From the NCBI RefSeq assembly GCF_017654505.1, contig NC_054540.1, positions 39,320,468 through 39,384,467 on the forward strand: a DNA stretch of 64,000 nt. Direction: 5' to 3'. This document shows positions 22,568-32,698 of the stretch, piece by piece. The notes below the pieces were generated by a model, which was given only the letters and a program-made list of their open reading frames with translations, made no database searches and was not told the origin of the DNA. The stretch's first letter is position 1. Every line of letters begins with the position of its first letter. The position numbers and the translations under genes are program-made. The DNA comes from Polyodon spathula (Eukaryota; Chordata; Actinopteri; Acipenseriformes; Polyodontidae).

Positions 22568-23789
22568 ATTTAGTTTTTTTGTTTGTTTTTTTGTTTCGCA
22601 TTTGGAGGTCACAGTACCAGTTGTTTCAGTTATAGACGTAAAACCACCAGCGGTCTGTATCATGTTTCTAATATTTTAATCCACCCTGGATCCATCCCAG
22701 GTGGTTAAGAAGTGATAGGATTAATTTTAAATAAACACAAGTGGGACTTAACTTTAGTTATCTCTGACAATTCAAAGAAAAGCTAAATATTGGCATTAAA
22801 GCTGCAATAATTGTGATGTTAGAGCTGGAATAGTAATTCTTATTTAGTCTAAATTTAATTCGCACATAAACAGTGTAGACAATTCACAATGCTAGAGACT
22901 GTATACTTTCAATATTAACATTCAATATTTCTCTGGCAACAAAAACATTGTGAACAAAAACAAAGCATCCTTGAAGGCATCATATCAGATTGAATGGTTG
23001 GTAAAGATGACATATCTTTTAACTGGACACCACCTGTAATATAATTGTATATACAGAATTATAGAATACAGTAGTGTACCATCTGTAAAGACATTGTGTT
23101 TGATTTTCCATTATGGGCAAGTTGCCTGTGTAATACATTTTCTATGGAGGGTGCAATTTGCCTGCCATTTACTCTGAAGAAGAAATATAGGCCACTTTCT
23201 GAATGTCCATATCATGGCCAGCAGGGATACAATGTGACACTGAAACGGTTAATGTTCAGTGGCTCTGTAATGGAACTTTATTGAGAGAATCATAAAATAC
23301 AGCTGTGTACCAGCTGTAGAGACACAAAACAATGTCAAAGCTACAGCAAACTTCTATTTTAAATAACCGTATATCCTAAATAAAAGCATAATAAAACAAG
23401 CCAAAAAGATCATCTCAGCACAAAAAAGGCGGTCCAGTGATAATGTTGTTAATGAAGAAAAAAATATTTTAAAACCTTGATTAAAACATCTTATGACAAA
23501 TGTTTTGACTAGATGTCTTCTTCAATGTCTTCAACAGTGAAATCACTGAGAAAGACTTCTAGTCAAAAGATAATTTTATTATTTTGAAGTTTCTTGCTTA
23601 ATAGTGTTTACTAGTTATGGATGAGTTTCCTCAAGTAGCAAAAAGTTGGTTCATGAAACTAGGACTAAAAAAGGGAACAGTGTCAAACTTGAACTGCTGG
23701 ATATACAGTTAGTTAAAAGACACTGAGGTGTTGCCCTGACAATGTTAGTTTCAGGAAATACATTTTGGGAGATGATGGCCAATAAGATA

Positions 23790-24030
23790 ATTACAAACAA
23801 GAGGAGGCTATTTGGCCCAGCTTTGCTTCCCAGTTTCTATTAGCTGATTGATCTCAGAGACTGACATTAAGTAGGGTCTTAAAATATTCAAGTGACTCCT
23901 CATCAACAGCATGACTAAGTAACCCATTTCATACCTACACCACCCTCTGTGTGAAGAAGTGTAATTTCTTCTCCACTTAATTTCCAACTGCACCCTCTGG
24001 TCCTGGTTTCTGCACTGCACTTAAAGTATT
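23790..24030. repeat. Dispersed repeat with GCTGATTGATCTCAGA core
   Basis: Contains AGGAGGCTATTTGGCCCAG and TAGCTGATTGATCTCAGAG. Shorter related copies occur at about 34690-34770 and 49055-49150. Multi-copy status inside one window marks it as a dispersed repeat; the class is not assigned. Confidence 0.6.
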
Positions 24031-24136
24031 GGTTAGGGTTAACTACTTTTGAGATTTTAAAGACTTCAATTATGTATTGTTGTGTTGACATGGCACTAGA
24101 AGCATGTTTATTTTTTCTTTGCAATAATTTACTCAC

Positions 24137-24277
24137 CACTCCCCACCATAAGGCGTCTGCATAGCTGGCAAATCCTGTCTTCCCTTCCTCGTCTACTGCA
24201 TCCTTCTCAGCCAGATACACAAAGTATGAAGAGAATATGAGCCCCAAGAAACCAATGTACAAAGTTGTAATAAGCTC
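24137..24277 (-). CDS. KCNQ1: KCNQ1 exon 6 (S5, turret, pore helix)
   Basis: 141 bp, matching human exon 6, phase 0 at both ends. It reads [19 protein letters not shown], then [20 protein letters not shown], then ADALWWGV, with donor GTGAGT. This is S5, the extracellular turret and the start of the pore helix. The turret (DEEGKTG) is the most divergent part against human, as expected for a loop. The acceptor is TTTTTTCAG. Confidence 0.96.
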
Positions 24278-25183
24278 CTGAAAAAAGAGAAAAATAAAGA
24301 TTCAATAGACTTGTTTTCAAAGCACTTCCCCAAGTGTCAAACATGTAATTTTTTTTTTCCTGAAAGGAATCAAAACATGTTGTAACTCTACATGTTCTTC
24401 TTTCACTGTAAATCATGTGTAAATCAAGTTGTGTATTGCATTTACAGATGAATGTACAGGGACGTTTGGTTGGAGCTCGCATAGGAATACACCATTTAGG
24501 AATGGGTTCCAAAATTAAGCAAATGTGTGTTTGGTTATTGGGATGGCTTTCTGTTACAGAGAACTCCTTTTTTGCTCAGTTATTTAACCCCTACTCCACA
24601 GGGATCCACAACGGCTCTCCCTAGCAAAGACACACAACTTTGAACAGCCAGGACACGAACCTGCGCTCCTCTGACTGTATGATTCACCCTGCACACCACA
24701 CCATGCAGCCGTGCTTTTAAAAGGTGAGCAACTCAGGCATGTGTTACAGTGAATTCTAACTGTCTTATAAAAGGTAATGTTCAGATGCTGCAATCTGATT
24801 GGCTGTTCAGGACTAACCGTGCAGATATTTAGCACAATGCACAGCAGAACTTATTTTAGCCTAAGCACAGTTTGATTGATCAATATCAATATCAATACAC
24901 AACATATTAAACTCGAAATAAATATACACATTGGTGTGAGAGGTGTTTTAAAGTTTTTTTTAAATGAGTGCCATTCCTTTCGTCACATTTGAAATCGAAA
25001 AAACAAAAATGTAACATTTAAACGGTCCGTTGTGGAAATTCTATGATTCAGCGTGTAATTCAGCTGGTCAAATGAACTCAGTTTCTAGCTTTGTTGGTCT
25101 CCGCGCTGGTCTCAAGCGTTATGTAAACAGCGCTGACATAGACCACAATGTTAGCCTTTAGGGGCCAAGCATTTAAAAATGAC
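24278..25183. other. Intron 5, start, with SINE-like repeat
   Basis: Contains a repeat at about 24584-24725 related to 58440-58560. Read on the minus strand it has GCAGGTTCGTGTCCTGG, which resembles a pol III B box. No gene. Confidence 0.5.
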
Positions 25184-25774
25184 TGTAATGAGTCAAAGGG
25201 GTTTCGGTCTGCAATTCAGCCTCCCAACAGTAGAAGGCATCAAACCAACTCGGGATTTCCCTTACCAAGGTCTTGTGACCATGACAAAAGTCATCTTTTT
25301 GAGGGGCGGCACCTTGGTGAGGGGCGGAAGTACGAGTATGTAAATTCCAGCCACTGGAGTCAAGTGAAATTAAGGATACCTATCAGTCTGGGATTGGTGA
25401 TCCACTGACTACCGGGGCGGGGTTTGCATACTAAAGGGAACGTGCTACTGTGTTCGGGGTTGGTCCTAAGGAATAGAGGCAGGGAAAAAAAGGCTGGAGG
25501 GAAGTACTTGGGAGTTTGGACTATGTCACGAACGGAGGCCTTACTAATTTGGTTCTTTTCTGTTTTTATTCCTTTTTGTTTTATTTCTGGATTTAAGCAG
25601 AACGCGAAGAGGACTAAGAGGCTTCCATTCCTTTATTTTTGATTACCCCCGCACTCCCTCCCTCACATCCTTCTTTATTATTTTTCTTTATTTTTTGTGT
25701 AATATTAAATAAAATTTTAATTGTTACACGTAAATCACTGTCTGGAAAATCCATTTGTACTCACACGCCTCACA
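25184..25774 (+). repeat. 5' LTR of Gmr1-type element
   Basis: 591 bp from TGTAATGAGTCAAAGG to CACACGCCTCACA, with TG/CA ends. An AATAAA signal lies in the A/T-rich part near 25709. Confidence 0.93.
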
Positions 25775-25776
25775 CG

Positions 25777-25792
25777 TGGTGTCATTGTGGGA
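25777..25792 (+). promoter_or_regulatory. Primer binding site
   Basis: TGGTGTCATTGTGGGA two bases after the LTR, of the same tRNA-Leu-like type as the family A element. Confidence 0.6.
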
Positions 25793-25793
25793 G

Positions 25794-28700
25794 ATGGATC
25801 CAGCTACAGTTTTGGCGATGTTTAGGGAGCAGGAGGAGAAGCGAGAGGAGAGGGAAGCACGGCGCCAGGAACAGCTCGCCCAGTTCTTTGGTCAGCTGGT
25901 AGAGAAAATCTCGACACCAGCGGCGGAAACAGCGGTTGCCCGGATGTTTTCTTCACAACCAAAGCTACAGAAGATGACTCCGGAAGATGATCCTGAGGCG
26001 TTCTTGGTCACCTTTGAGAGAGTGGCAGAAGCAGCAGGGTGGCCCAAGGAACACTGGGCCATGAAATTGGCACCCTGTTTGACAGGACAAGCGCAAGCAG
26101 CATATAGAGCCTTGATGGCCTCGGAGGCCGCGGATTATATAAAAGTAAAAGAAGCCATTCTCTCACGCCTCGGGATCACGGAAGAAACATACCGGCGCCG
26201 TTTCCGGGAATACCAGCTGTCCAAGGGGGTGCGGCCCCGGGTTGCGGGACAGTATCTCCTGGATCAGTGCACCCGGTGGCTGCAACCGGAAGAACACACA
26301 CACCAAGAACTGGTGCAGAAGATCGCCATAGAGCAGTTCACCTCCATACTACCGCCAGGAAATCGGGAGTGGGTTAAAAGGAATCAACCTACCACTCTCG
26401 AGAAGGCCATCATCCTGGCGGAGGCTTATGAGGATGCGAATGAAGACGTCGCCTCTGACCCCACTCCTGCGCCTAAACTAACCAGGACCAACCCATCAGT
26501 GAAGCCCAGAGGAGGTAACCAGACCTTCAGACCATGGAGGTCGAGGTTAGCCCCATCTTGGGCGAGAGAAAACCCCCCTAACCTGTCGGTCACCGACTCA
26601 CAGGACAAGCAAACCCCGTTGGTGCCTTCTACCCCAGTTTGTTACCGATGCAATGAGCCCGGACATATAGCCAGGGATTGTCCGATGATGGAGGTAGACC
26701 TGGCAAGAAGATCCTGGTCGGCAGTAACAGGTAAGAACACTGGGGAATGTTGGGAGGGCCCTTATCAATTAAGAGTACAGGTCGGGGATAAGAGTACTAA
26801 TGCATTTGCAGACTCTGGGTGTGCACAAACATTGATTCGACAAGCTCTTTTGGAGGGGGTAACCTGGGAGCCACAGGGTAAAGTGGCTATCTCATGTATC
26901 CACGGAGAAACTCGGGTTTATCCCACCACTAAAGTTAGACTTACTGTTGATGGTTACTCAGCTTACGTTAAAGTGGCTGTAGCGCAATGTTTACCATACC
27001 CTGTTCTCCTGGGAAGAGACTGGCCGTTTTTTGATCGTATTTTAGGTCGGGAAATGGTCTTAGTTTCTACCAGGGGACAATCTAAGCAACGGGAGAAAAC
27101 AATTGGCGAGATTTTCCCGTTACAATCCGACCTGTTTAACCCTAAAATCCGCCCAAGAAAAACAAAGAGAGAGCGCAGGGTGGAAAAATATGAGGGAACT
27201 CTGAGACGACAAGGGGAGGGGTCTGACTCAAAGGTAAACCAATCTTGTAAACGGCAGGGTAAAGGAGTAGGTGTTCAGTGTGACCGGGGCTGCGAGGTTA
27301 CTGATGTGGAAGGTCACATAATAAAAGACACTCCTCTCAGCGTACCTAATCATTGGGACCGAGATATTGACCTGGGCTATGAACAACAAAATGATCCCAC
27401 ATTACAGTATGCTTGGAAACAGGTTAGATATGTTGAGGGGAAGGATATGCAGGAAGGACAACCAGTGGTATTTCCGCATTTTTCTGTATCTGGGCACTTA
27501 TTATATAGAATAACCCGGGCTCCCGGGACGGGACAGCTCGTAAAACAGTTATTGGTTCCTAGGCCTTTTCAGTCAGAAGTCATGAGATTGGCGCATGACA
27601 TTCCATTTGCAGGTCATTTAGGAACTGAAAAGACTCAGGAACGAATTCTGGCCCGGTTTTTTTGGCCAGGGGTTTATGGTCTTGTGCGGAAGTATGTATC
27701 TGAGTGTCCGGAATGTCAATTAGCTGCCCCTAAGTTAGTTCGCCCCGCACCTCTGGTCTCACTGCCAATTATTGGAGTACCGTTTGAGAGGATTGGTGTA
27801 GATTTAGTAGGCCCTCTGGAGGGAGCAGAGTCAGGATATCGGTATATTTTGGTAGTAGTGGACTACGCAACACGATATCCAGAAGCTGTTCCCTTACGCT
27901 CTATGAGTGCAGAAGTAGTAGCAAATGAATTGGTTAAAATATTTTCTAGGGTGGGAATCCCGAAAGAAATTCTCACTGATCAGGGCACTAATTTTATGTC
28001 TGGCTGTATTCAGCAATTATACAAATTATTGAAAATCCGTTCAATTAGAACCTCAGTTTTTCATCCTCAAACGGATGGGCTTGTTGAACGATTTAATCAG
28101 ACTTTAAAAAGTATGTTGCGCCGCTTTGTAGATCAGGAGAAACGTAATTGGGCTAAACTGCTTCCCTACTTGCTCTTTGCAGTTCGTGAGGTACCACAAT
28201 CCTCAACGGGGTTCTCTCCGTTTGAGCTCTTGTACGGTCGGCAGCCGCGGGGTATCTTGGATCTCATAAGAGAAGGCTGGGAAGAACAGTCAAAAGACTC
28301 TAAAAATATAGTGAAATATGTATTACAGCTACGCGATCGCTTAGAATTAGTCGGTCGATTGGCACATGACAATCTCAAAGTGGCACAGCAGAAGCAGCAG
28401 CAAAGCTACAATAAAAATGCAAGAATTAGGAACTTTCGACCTGGAGACAAAGTGTTGTTGTTGCTTCCCTCATCAGAATCTAAGTTGTTTGCTAAATGGC
28501 AGGGTCCCTTTGAGGTCATTCGAGCAATTGGAAAAGTTAATTATGAGATCCGACAGCCTGGGCGTCGGAAGGAAAATCAAATTTATCATGTTAATCTCCT
28601 CAAACCGTGGAAAGAACGGGAGGTCCATTTTATATCTCCCGAACAGGAGGGAGAGGACTATGGACCCTCAATTGAGCCAGTATCAGCAGCTGGGGTTCCG

Positions 28701-30428
28701 ATGGGGGAACAATTAACTCCTGATCAACGCAAAGAGGTAAGCAATTTAATCAAAATGTTTGGTGATGTGTTTTCTAACGTGCCCGGAAGAACGCATTTGA
28801 TTGAACATGCTATTATCACTCCGCCAGGTCTGAGAGTTAGACAGAGACCGTATCGCATTCCAGAAAGTCGGAGAGATTCTGTCCGGAGGGAGGTGGAGTG
28901 TATGTTGAAACTTGGGATAATTGAACCTTCCCGAAGTGAGTGGTGTAGCCCAATTGTACCAATAGACAAACCAGATGGGTCACTACGGTTATGTATAGAC
29001 TTTAGGAGGGTGAATGCTATCTCTAAGTTTGATGCATATCCCATGCCTCGAGTAGATGAACTCTTAGACAAGCTGGGGCGAGCTCGGTTTATTTCAACTT
29101 TGGATCTGACGAAAGGATACTGGCAAATTCCATTAGCAAAAGCCTCTCGTGAGAAAACGGCATTCTCAACCCCAGATGGTCTTTTTCAATTTTGTACTAT
29201 GCCGTTCGGACTTCATGGAGCTCCCGCAACTTTCCAGAGACTGATGGACAGGGTATTACAACCTCATCGAGAGTATGCAGCTGCATATATCGATGATGTA
29301 GTCATATACAGTTCTTCCTGGAAAGAACATTTGAGTAGATTAAAAGCCGTCCTACAGTCTCTGAGGAAGGCGGGACTCACAGAGAACATGGCAAAGTGCG
29401 CTATTGGAAAAGAAGAAACAAAATATTTAGGTTTCATAATGGGTAAGGGTAGAGTGAAACCGTTGGTTTCAAAAGTCCAGGCTTTGTTGGATTCACCGGT
29501 ACCTACCACAAAAACCCAGGTGAGATCACTGTTAGGGTTGGCTGGTTATTACCGCCGCTTTATTCCACACTTTTCCACTATAGCCGCCCCTCTCACTGAT
29601 CTCACTAAAAAGAACGCTCCAAATAAAATTAAGTGGAGTGCAGAGTGTCAGACAGCCTTTGAATCTATTAAAACTAATTTGAGTCAGGCCCCAGCATTAG
29701 TAAGCCCGGATTTCAGCCGAGAGTTCATCCTTCAGACCGATGCATCACAGACTGGTCTGGGGGCGGTTCTGTCCCAGGAAAAAAATGGTATAGAACACCC
29801 AATATTATATATTAGTCGGAAGTTACTGCCGAGAGAACAAAGGTACTCTGTGGTAGAGAAAGAATGCCTGGCAGTAAAATGGGCAGTGGAGTCCTTAAAA
29901 TACTATCTTCTGGGACGACCCTTTGTACTCATCACAGATCATGCCCCTTTAAAGTGGTTAGACACAATGAAGGATTCAAACGCTAGGATTACGCGGTGGT
30001 ACCTGGCGCTCCAGCCCTTCGCCTTTCAACTAAGGCATCGTGCCGGTAAGTTACATCAAAACGCTGATTTTTTGTCCCGGGAGGGAGGGGAAAAGGAAGG
30101 GTTAGAGGTTTCCGAGTGTTCCTTCGGCTCCACTCTGAGGGGTGGGATATGTGATGAGTCAAAGGGGTTTCGGTCTGCAATTCAGCCTCCCAACAGTAGA
30201 AGGCATCAAACCAACTCGGGATTTCCCTTACCAAGGTCTTGTGACCATGACAAAAGTCATCTTTTTGAAGGGCGGCACCTTGGTGAGGGGCGGAAGTACG
30301 AGTATGTAAATTCCAGCCACTGGAGTCAAGTGAAATTAAGGATACCTATCAGTCTGGGATCACTGTCTGGAAAATCCATTTGTACTCACACGCCTCACAA
30401 TGACAATAATGTATTTGTCAATAATTAA
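25794..30428 (+). CDS. Gag-Pol polyprotein, Gmr1-type
   Basis: The likely start is ATG 25794 (MDPATVLAMF), just after the primer site; an upstream ATG at 25755 lies inside the LTR. About 1544 residues. The order is: a SCAN-like Gag domain (about 50-200, EDDPEAFLVTFERVAEAAGW), a zinc knuckle CYRCNEPGHIARDC (283), a protease with FADSGC (about 340), an integrase zinc-binding HHCC (about 600-645) and D,D35E core (669, 729, 765), a chromodomain-free linker, a reverse transcriptase with YIDDVV (1165), and RNase H with TDAS (about 1315) and TDHAPLKWL. No frameshift or stop interrupts it. The frame runs into the right LTR; in an undeleted LTR the stop would be at the position equal to 25406-25408, but here the LTR deletion moves it to 30426-30428, past the element end. 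It is probably still capable of making protein (inference). Confidence 0.93.
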   Translation: MDPATVLAMFREQEEKREEREARRQEQLAQFFGQLVEKISTPAAETAVARMFSSQPKLQKMTPEDDPEAFLVTFERVAEAAGWPKEHWAMKLAPCLTGQAQAAYRALMASEAADYIKVKEAILSRLGITEETYRRRFREYQLSKGVRPRVAGQYLLDQCTRWLQPEEHTHQELVQKIAIEQFTSILPPGNREWVKRNQPTTLEKAIILAEAYEDANEDVASDPTPAPKLTRTNPSVKPRGGNQTFRPWRSRLAPSWARENPPNLSVTDSQDKQTPLVPSTPVCYRCNEPGHIARDCPMMEVDLARRSWSAVTGKNTGECWEGPYQLRVQVGDKSTNAFADSGCAQTLIRQALLEGVTWEPQGKVAISCIHGETRVYPTTKVRLTVDGYSAYVKVAVAQCLPYPVLLGRDWPFFDRILGREMVLVSTRGQSKQREKTIGEIFPLQSDLFNPKIRPRKTKRERRVEKYEGTLRRQGEGSDSKVNQSCKRQGKGVGVQCDRGCEVTDVEGHIIKDTPLSVPNHWDRDIDLGYEQQNDPTLQYAWKQVRYVEGKDMQEGQPVVFPHFSVSGHLLYRITRAPGTGQLVKQLLVPRPFQSEVMRLAHDIPFAGHLGTEKTQERILARFFWPGVYGLVRKYVSECPECQLAAPKLVRPAPLVSLPIIGVPFERIGVDLVGPLEGAESGYRYILVVVDYATRYPEAVPLRSMSAEVVANELVKIFSRVGIPKEILTDQGTNFMSGCIQQLYKLLKIRSIRTSVFHPQTDGLVERFNQTLKSMLRRFVDQEKRNWAKLLPYLLFAVREVPQSSTGFSPFELLYGRQPRGILDLIREGWEEQSKDSKNIVKYVLQLRDRLELVGRLAHDNLKVAQQKQQQSYNKNARIRNFRPGDKVLLLLPSSESKLFAKWQGPFEVIRAIGKVNYEIRQPGRRKENQIYHVNLLKPWKEREVHFISPEQEGEDYGPSIEPVSAAGVPMGEQLTPDQRKEVSNLIKMFGDVFSNVPGRTHLIEHAIITPPGLRVRQRPYRIPESRRDSVRREVECMLKLGIIEPSRSEWCSPIVPIDKPDGSLRLCIDFRRVNAISKFDAYPMPRVDELLDKLGRARFISTLDLTKGYWQIPLAKASREKTAFSTPDGLFQFCTMPFGLHGAPATFQRLMDRVLQPHREYAAAYIDDVVIYSSSWKEHLSRLKAVLQSLRKAGLTENMAKCAIGKEETKYLGFIMGKGRVKPLVSKVQALLDSPVPTTKTQVRSLLGLAGYYRRFIPHFSTIAAPLTDLTKKNAPNKIKWSAECQTAFESIKTNLSQAPALVSPDFSREFILQTDASQTGLGAVLSQEKNGIEHPILYISRKLLPREQRYSVVEKECLAVKWAVESLKYYLLGRPFVLITDHAPLKWLDTMKDSNARITRWYLALQPFAFQLRHRAGKLHQNADFLSREGGEKEGLEVSECSFGSTLRGGICDESKGFRSAIQPPNSRRHQTNSGFPLPRSCDHDKSHLFEGRHLGEGRKYEYVNSSHWSQVKLRIPISLGSLSGKSICTHTPHNDNNVFVNN
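30150..30399 (+). repeat. 3' LTR with 341-bp deletion
   Basis: It equals the left LTR except for loss of the segment equal to 25395-25735 and two substitutions (TGTGATG for TGTAATG, GAAGGG for GAGGGG). The lost part would include the polyadenylation region, so transcripts of this copy probably end elsewhere. Confidence 0.93.
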
Positions 30429-32695
30429 AATATATACAAAAGGAAACAGACAAACCATCCATGCATTACTACCGGTGACCTGGAGAAGCTACAAAACTGA
30501 TCTGCTCTTTCTAGCTGCACACCCTCTGGTCTGGTGCATAAGACTGGCTGGATATTCAATTACACCTGGCCAGGCATCACAGAGAAGGGCCATGTGGAGT
30601 GCCATTTGTGCCTAAACTATTAATCAATTAATTAGTAAATTAATCAATTAATTAATCAATTTGTGCATACATTCATAGATTAATTTGTCAATTCGGTCAT
30701 CAATTCATACATTAATTAGCCAATTCATCCATATGAAAGGCTTGACAGGTTTCTGGGTGAATCGATTGCTCCACGATTGACCGGTGAATTAATAAATTGA
30801 AAGGTGACTTGCCAACTGTCAGTCTCGCACTGTGCCAAAAAGCGTAACCATTTCTAGCCAATTGGAGCAGGTACTAAAATTGCAACCAATGAGAATCCAG
30901 TCTCAAGCAAAACTGCTTCCACCAATAACCTTACAGTTTACTGTTACATTGCTGCTGTGATCTGGAACTCATAGAATGGCTACAGTCGATTGCTGAGGTT
31001 AACTATTACTACGAATGCAGATAAGTCTGGCTCGTTTGCATAGTGGTTAAGATGCTTGCTTGTGGACTGTGGGGTTACTAGCTCACACACAGCCTCCGGC
31101 ATGTTACATATTTGTTTTTTTCTTCCTGTCTGCCAATTACTTTTTTTCTACAGACAAATGTTTGCCCCACCTTGGATTTGTGCCAGCGGATTATGTTGTT
31201 TATCAGATTGTCTTGCTATGTATTTTCTCCATTGGTTTTTATACTGTATGTACTGGGTCTACATGTGTTCTTGATTTGTAATTGGTTTATAATCCTTACA
31301 TGTCATAATAGAGGGTGCGCTTCAGGATATCTGTTTAAGAGGAGCAAAACATTACAGTACTTCCCACAATTACATACACACACTCTAACACATCTGAGAG
31401 GCTTGCGCGTAAAAATGTTTATTAAAAATGAACAATGGATCAGTGCTGGGTCCAAACCCCATCCTTCATGGCTAGGCATTTGAAATTCTAATTTGTTTGA
31501 AGATTTATAATATAAGGATTTCTCAAACAAAAGAAAACAAATCAGAAAACCTTTTGACCACTCCCTCTAAATTGTTTCCCCATAAAAAGCAATGTTTTTG
31601 TAACAGTAGCTCTAGAAGAGGGAGATGATTTATTGTAAACCTCTTTAAACATAATCTACTGTACTTAGACACACCTGGGCAAAATTAATGAAATTGCACT
31701 CAATATAAGTAGCACTCATTTAATGATCCCTGAAGTCACCAGGTGCATTCCTTTTAACAACCAGCTGGTAGTAATTTTCATCATCTGAGCTTACTGGCTC
31801 TCGTACTTCTACTACAATCTGGTGTTGGATTAGCTTTTGGCTGCCACGCACAAAGAATGTTTGTGTTCCTACTTCATCAAGGTAAAAATTTCACTTGTAC
31901 ATCATTCTGCTACATTTTTTGTAAAAATGTTTTACCAATACAAATCATGAAGGTGTTACTGATCTAAGAGAAAACACTTCTATGGTGTAATATATCGGGA
32001 GCATGTTACTAGCCGTGTTGGTTTAAAACACACTACAACTAGGCCATGAACAGAGAATGGAAAATAAATGCTTGTTTTGGTTTTGTGTAAGAGAATATGT
32101 TAAGTGTTTTTTTGTATAAGAGAATATGTTTAGTGTTTTTTTTTTTTTTTTTTTTTTTTTGTTATGGTTCAGTCTTTGCTTTTATAACATATGTATTCTT
32201 TAGCTAGTTAAACTTTTCACAGAAATTAACCCCAGTTAATACTTTCACTAATAATTATACAAATTATTCTTAGTTTTGACTTCTATCTAAATAGCGAATG
32301 CTCAGAGTAAATGTAGAGGAATGCATTTCCCAAACCATTGTGTGATTTTCAAAAGTGTCTGCAATGTTTAAAAACACGTTTGTTTGGAATTCAAACATTT
32401 ACCCCTGGAAAAATTGCAGTCTGAAAAAAAATATAAAAATAAATCAAAGATCAGAAAATAAATAAATGAAGCCTAATAATGTGCCTTTATTTTTCTTTTC
32501 TTGGACGGTAGCAAACTCTCATTGTATGACACATGGGTGCAGGTGGGGGATCCATTTTATTTCTCTAAAATACTGGCAATGAACTAGGCTTCCTGGCACT
32601 GCCGTTTTAAGAAATACAAATACATTATCTCAAATTGAAAGGATTACATCTGTGCTGTTTATTAAGATATTTAGGCCAAAATGAATGACAACTGA
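30405..32695. other. Intron 5 stretch, AT-rich, with SINE head
   Basis: Bases 30600-30740 are rich in ATTAATCAATTAATTA motifs. A tRNA-like head lies at about 31028-31085 (TTTGCATAGTGGTTAAGATG, then GGGGTTACTAGCTC). A related copy on the other strand is at about 56885-56955. A T22-24 run is near 32138. No gene. Confidence 0.5.
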
Positions 32696-32698
32696 TAA

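Larger units (their letters stand above)
21671..24136. other. Intron 6 stretch with SINE head and (AT)n
   Basis: Holds a tRNA-like head on the minus strand at about 22240-22275 (GTAGTGGCGCAGTGGGCTAA), an (AT)n array at 22500-22561, and the 5' portion of a dispersed repeat at about 23790-24030 that contains TAGCTGATTGATCTCAGA. No gene seen. Confidence 0.5.
25184..30399 (+). mobile_element. Gmr1-type Ty3/gypsy retrotransposon
   Basis: 5216-bp LTR element with the 5-bp target duplication ATGAC (25179-25183 and 30400-30404). The left LTR is 25184-25774 (591 bp) and the right LTR 30150-30399 (250 bp). The right LTR differs from the left by one 341-bp internal deletion and two substitutions, so insertion was recent. 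The primer site is at 25777 and the purine tract GAGGGGTGGGATA just before the right LTR. A single long ORF has integrase before reverse transcriptase, the order known for the Gmr1 group of gypsy-like elements in deuterostomes. Confidence 0.95.
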
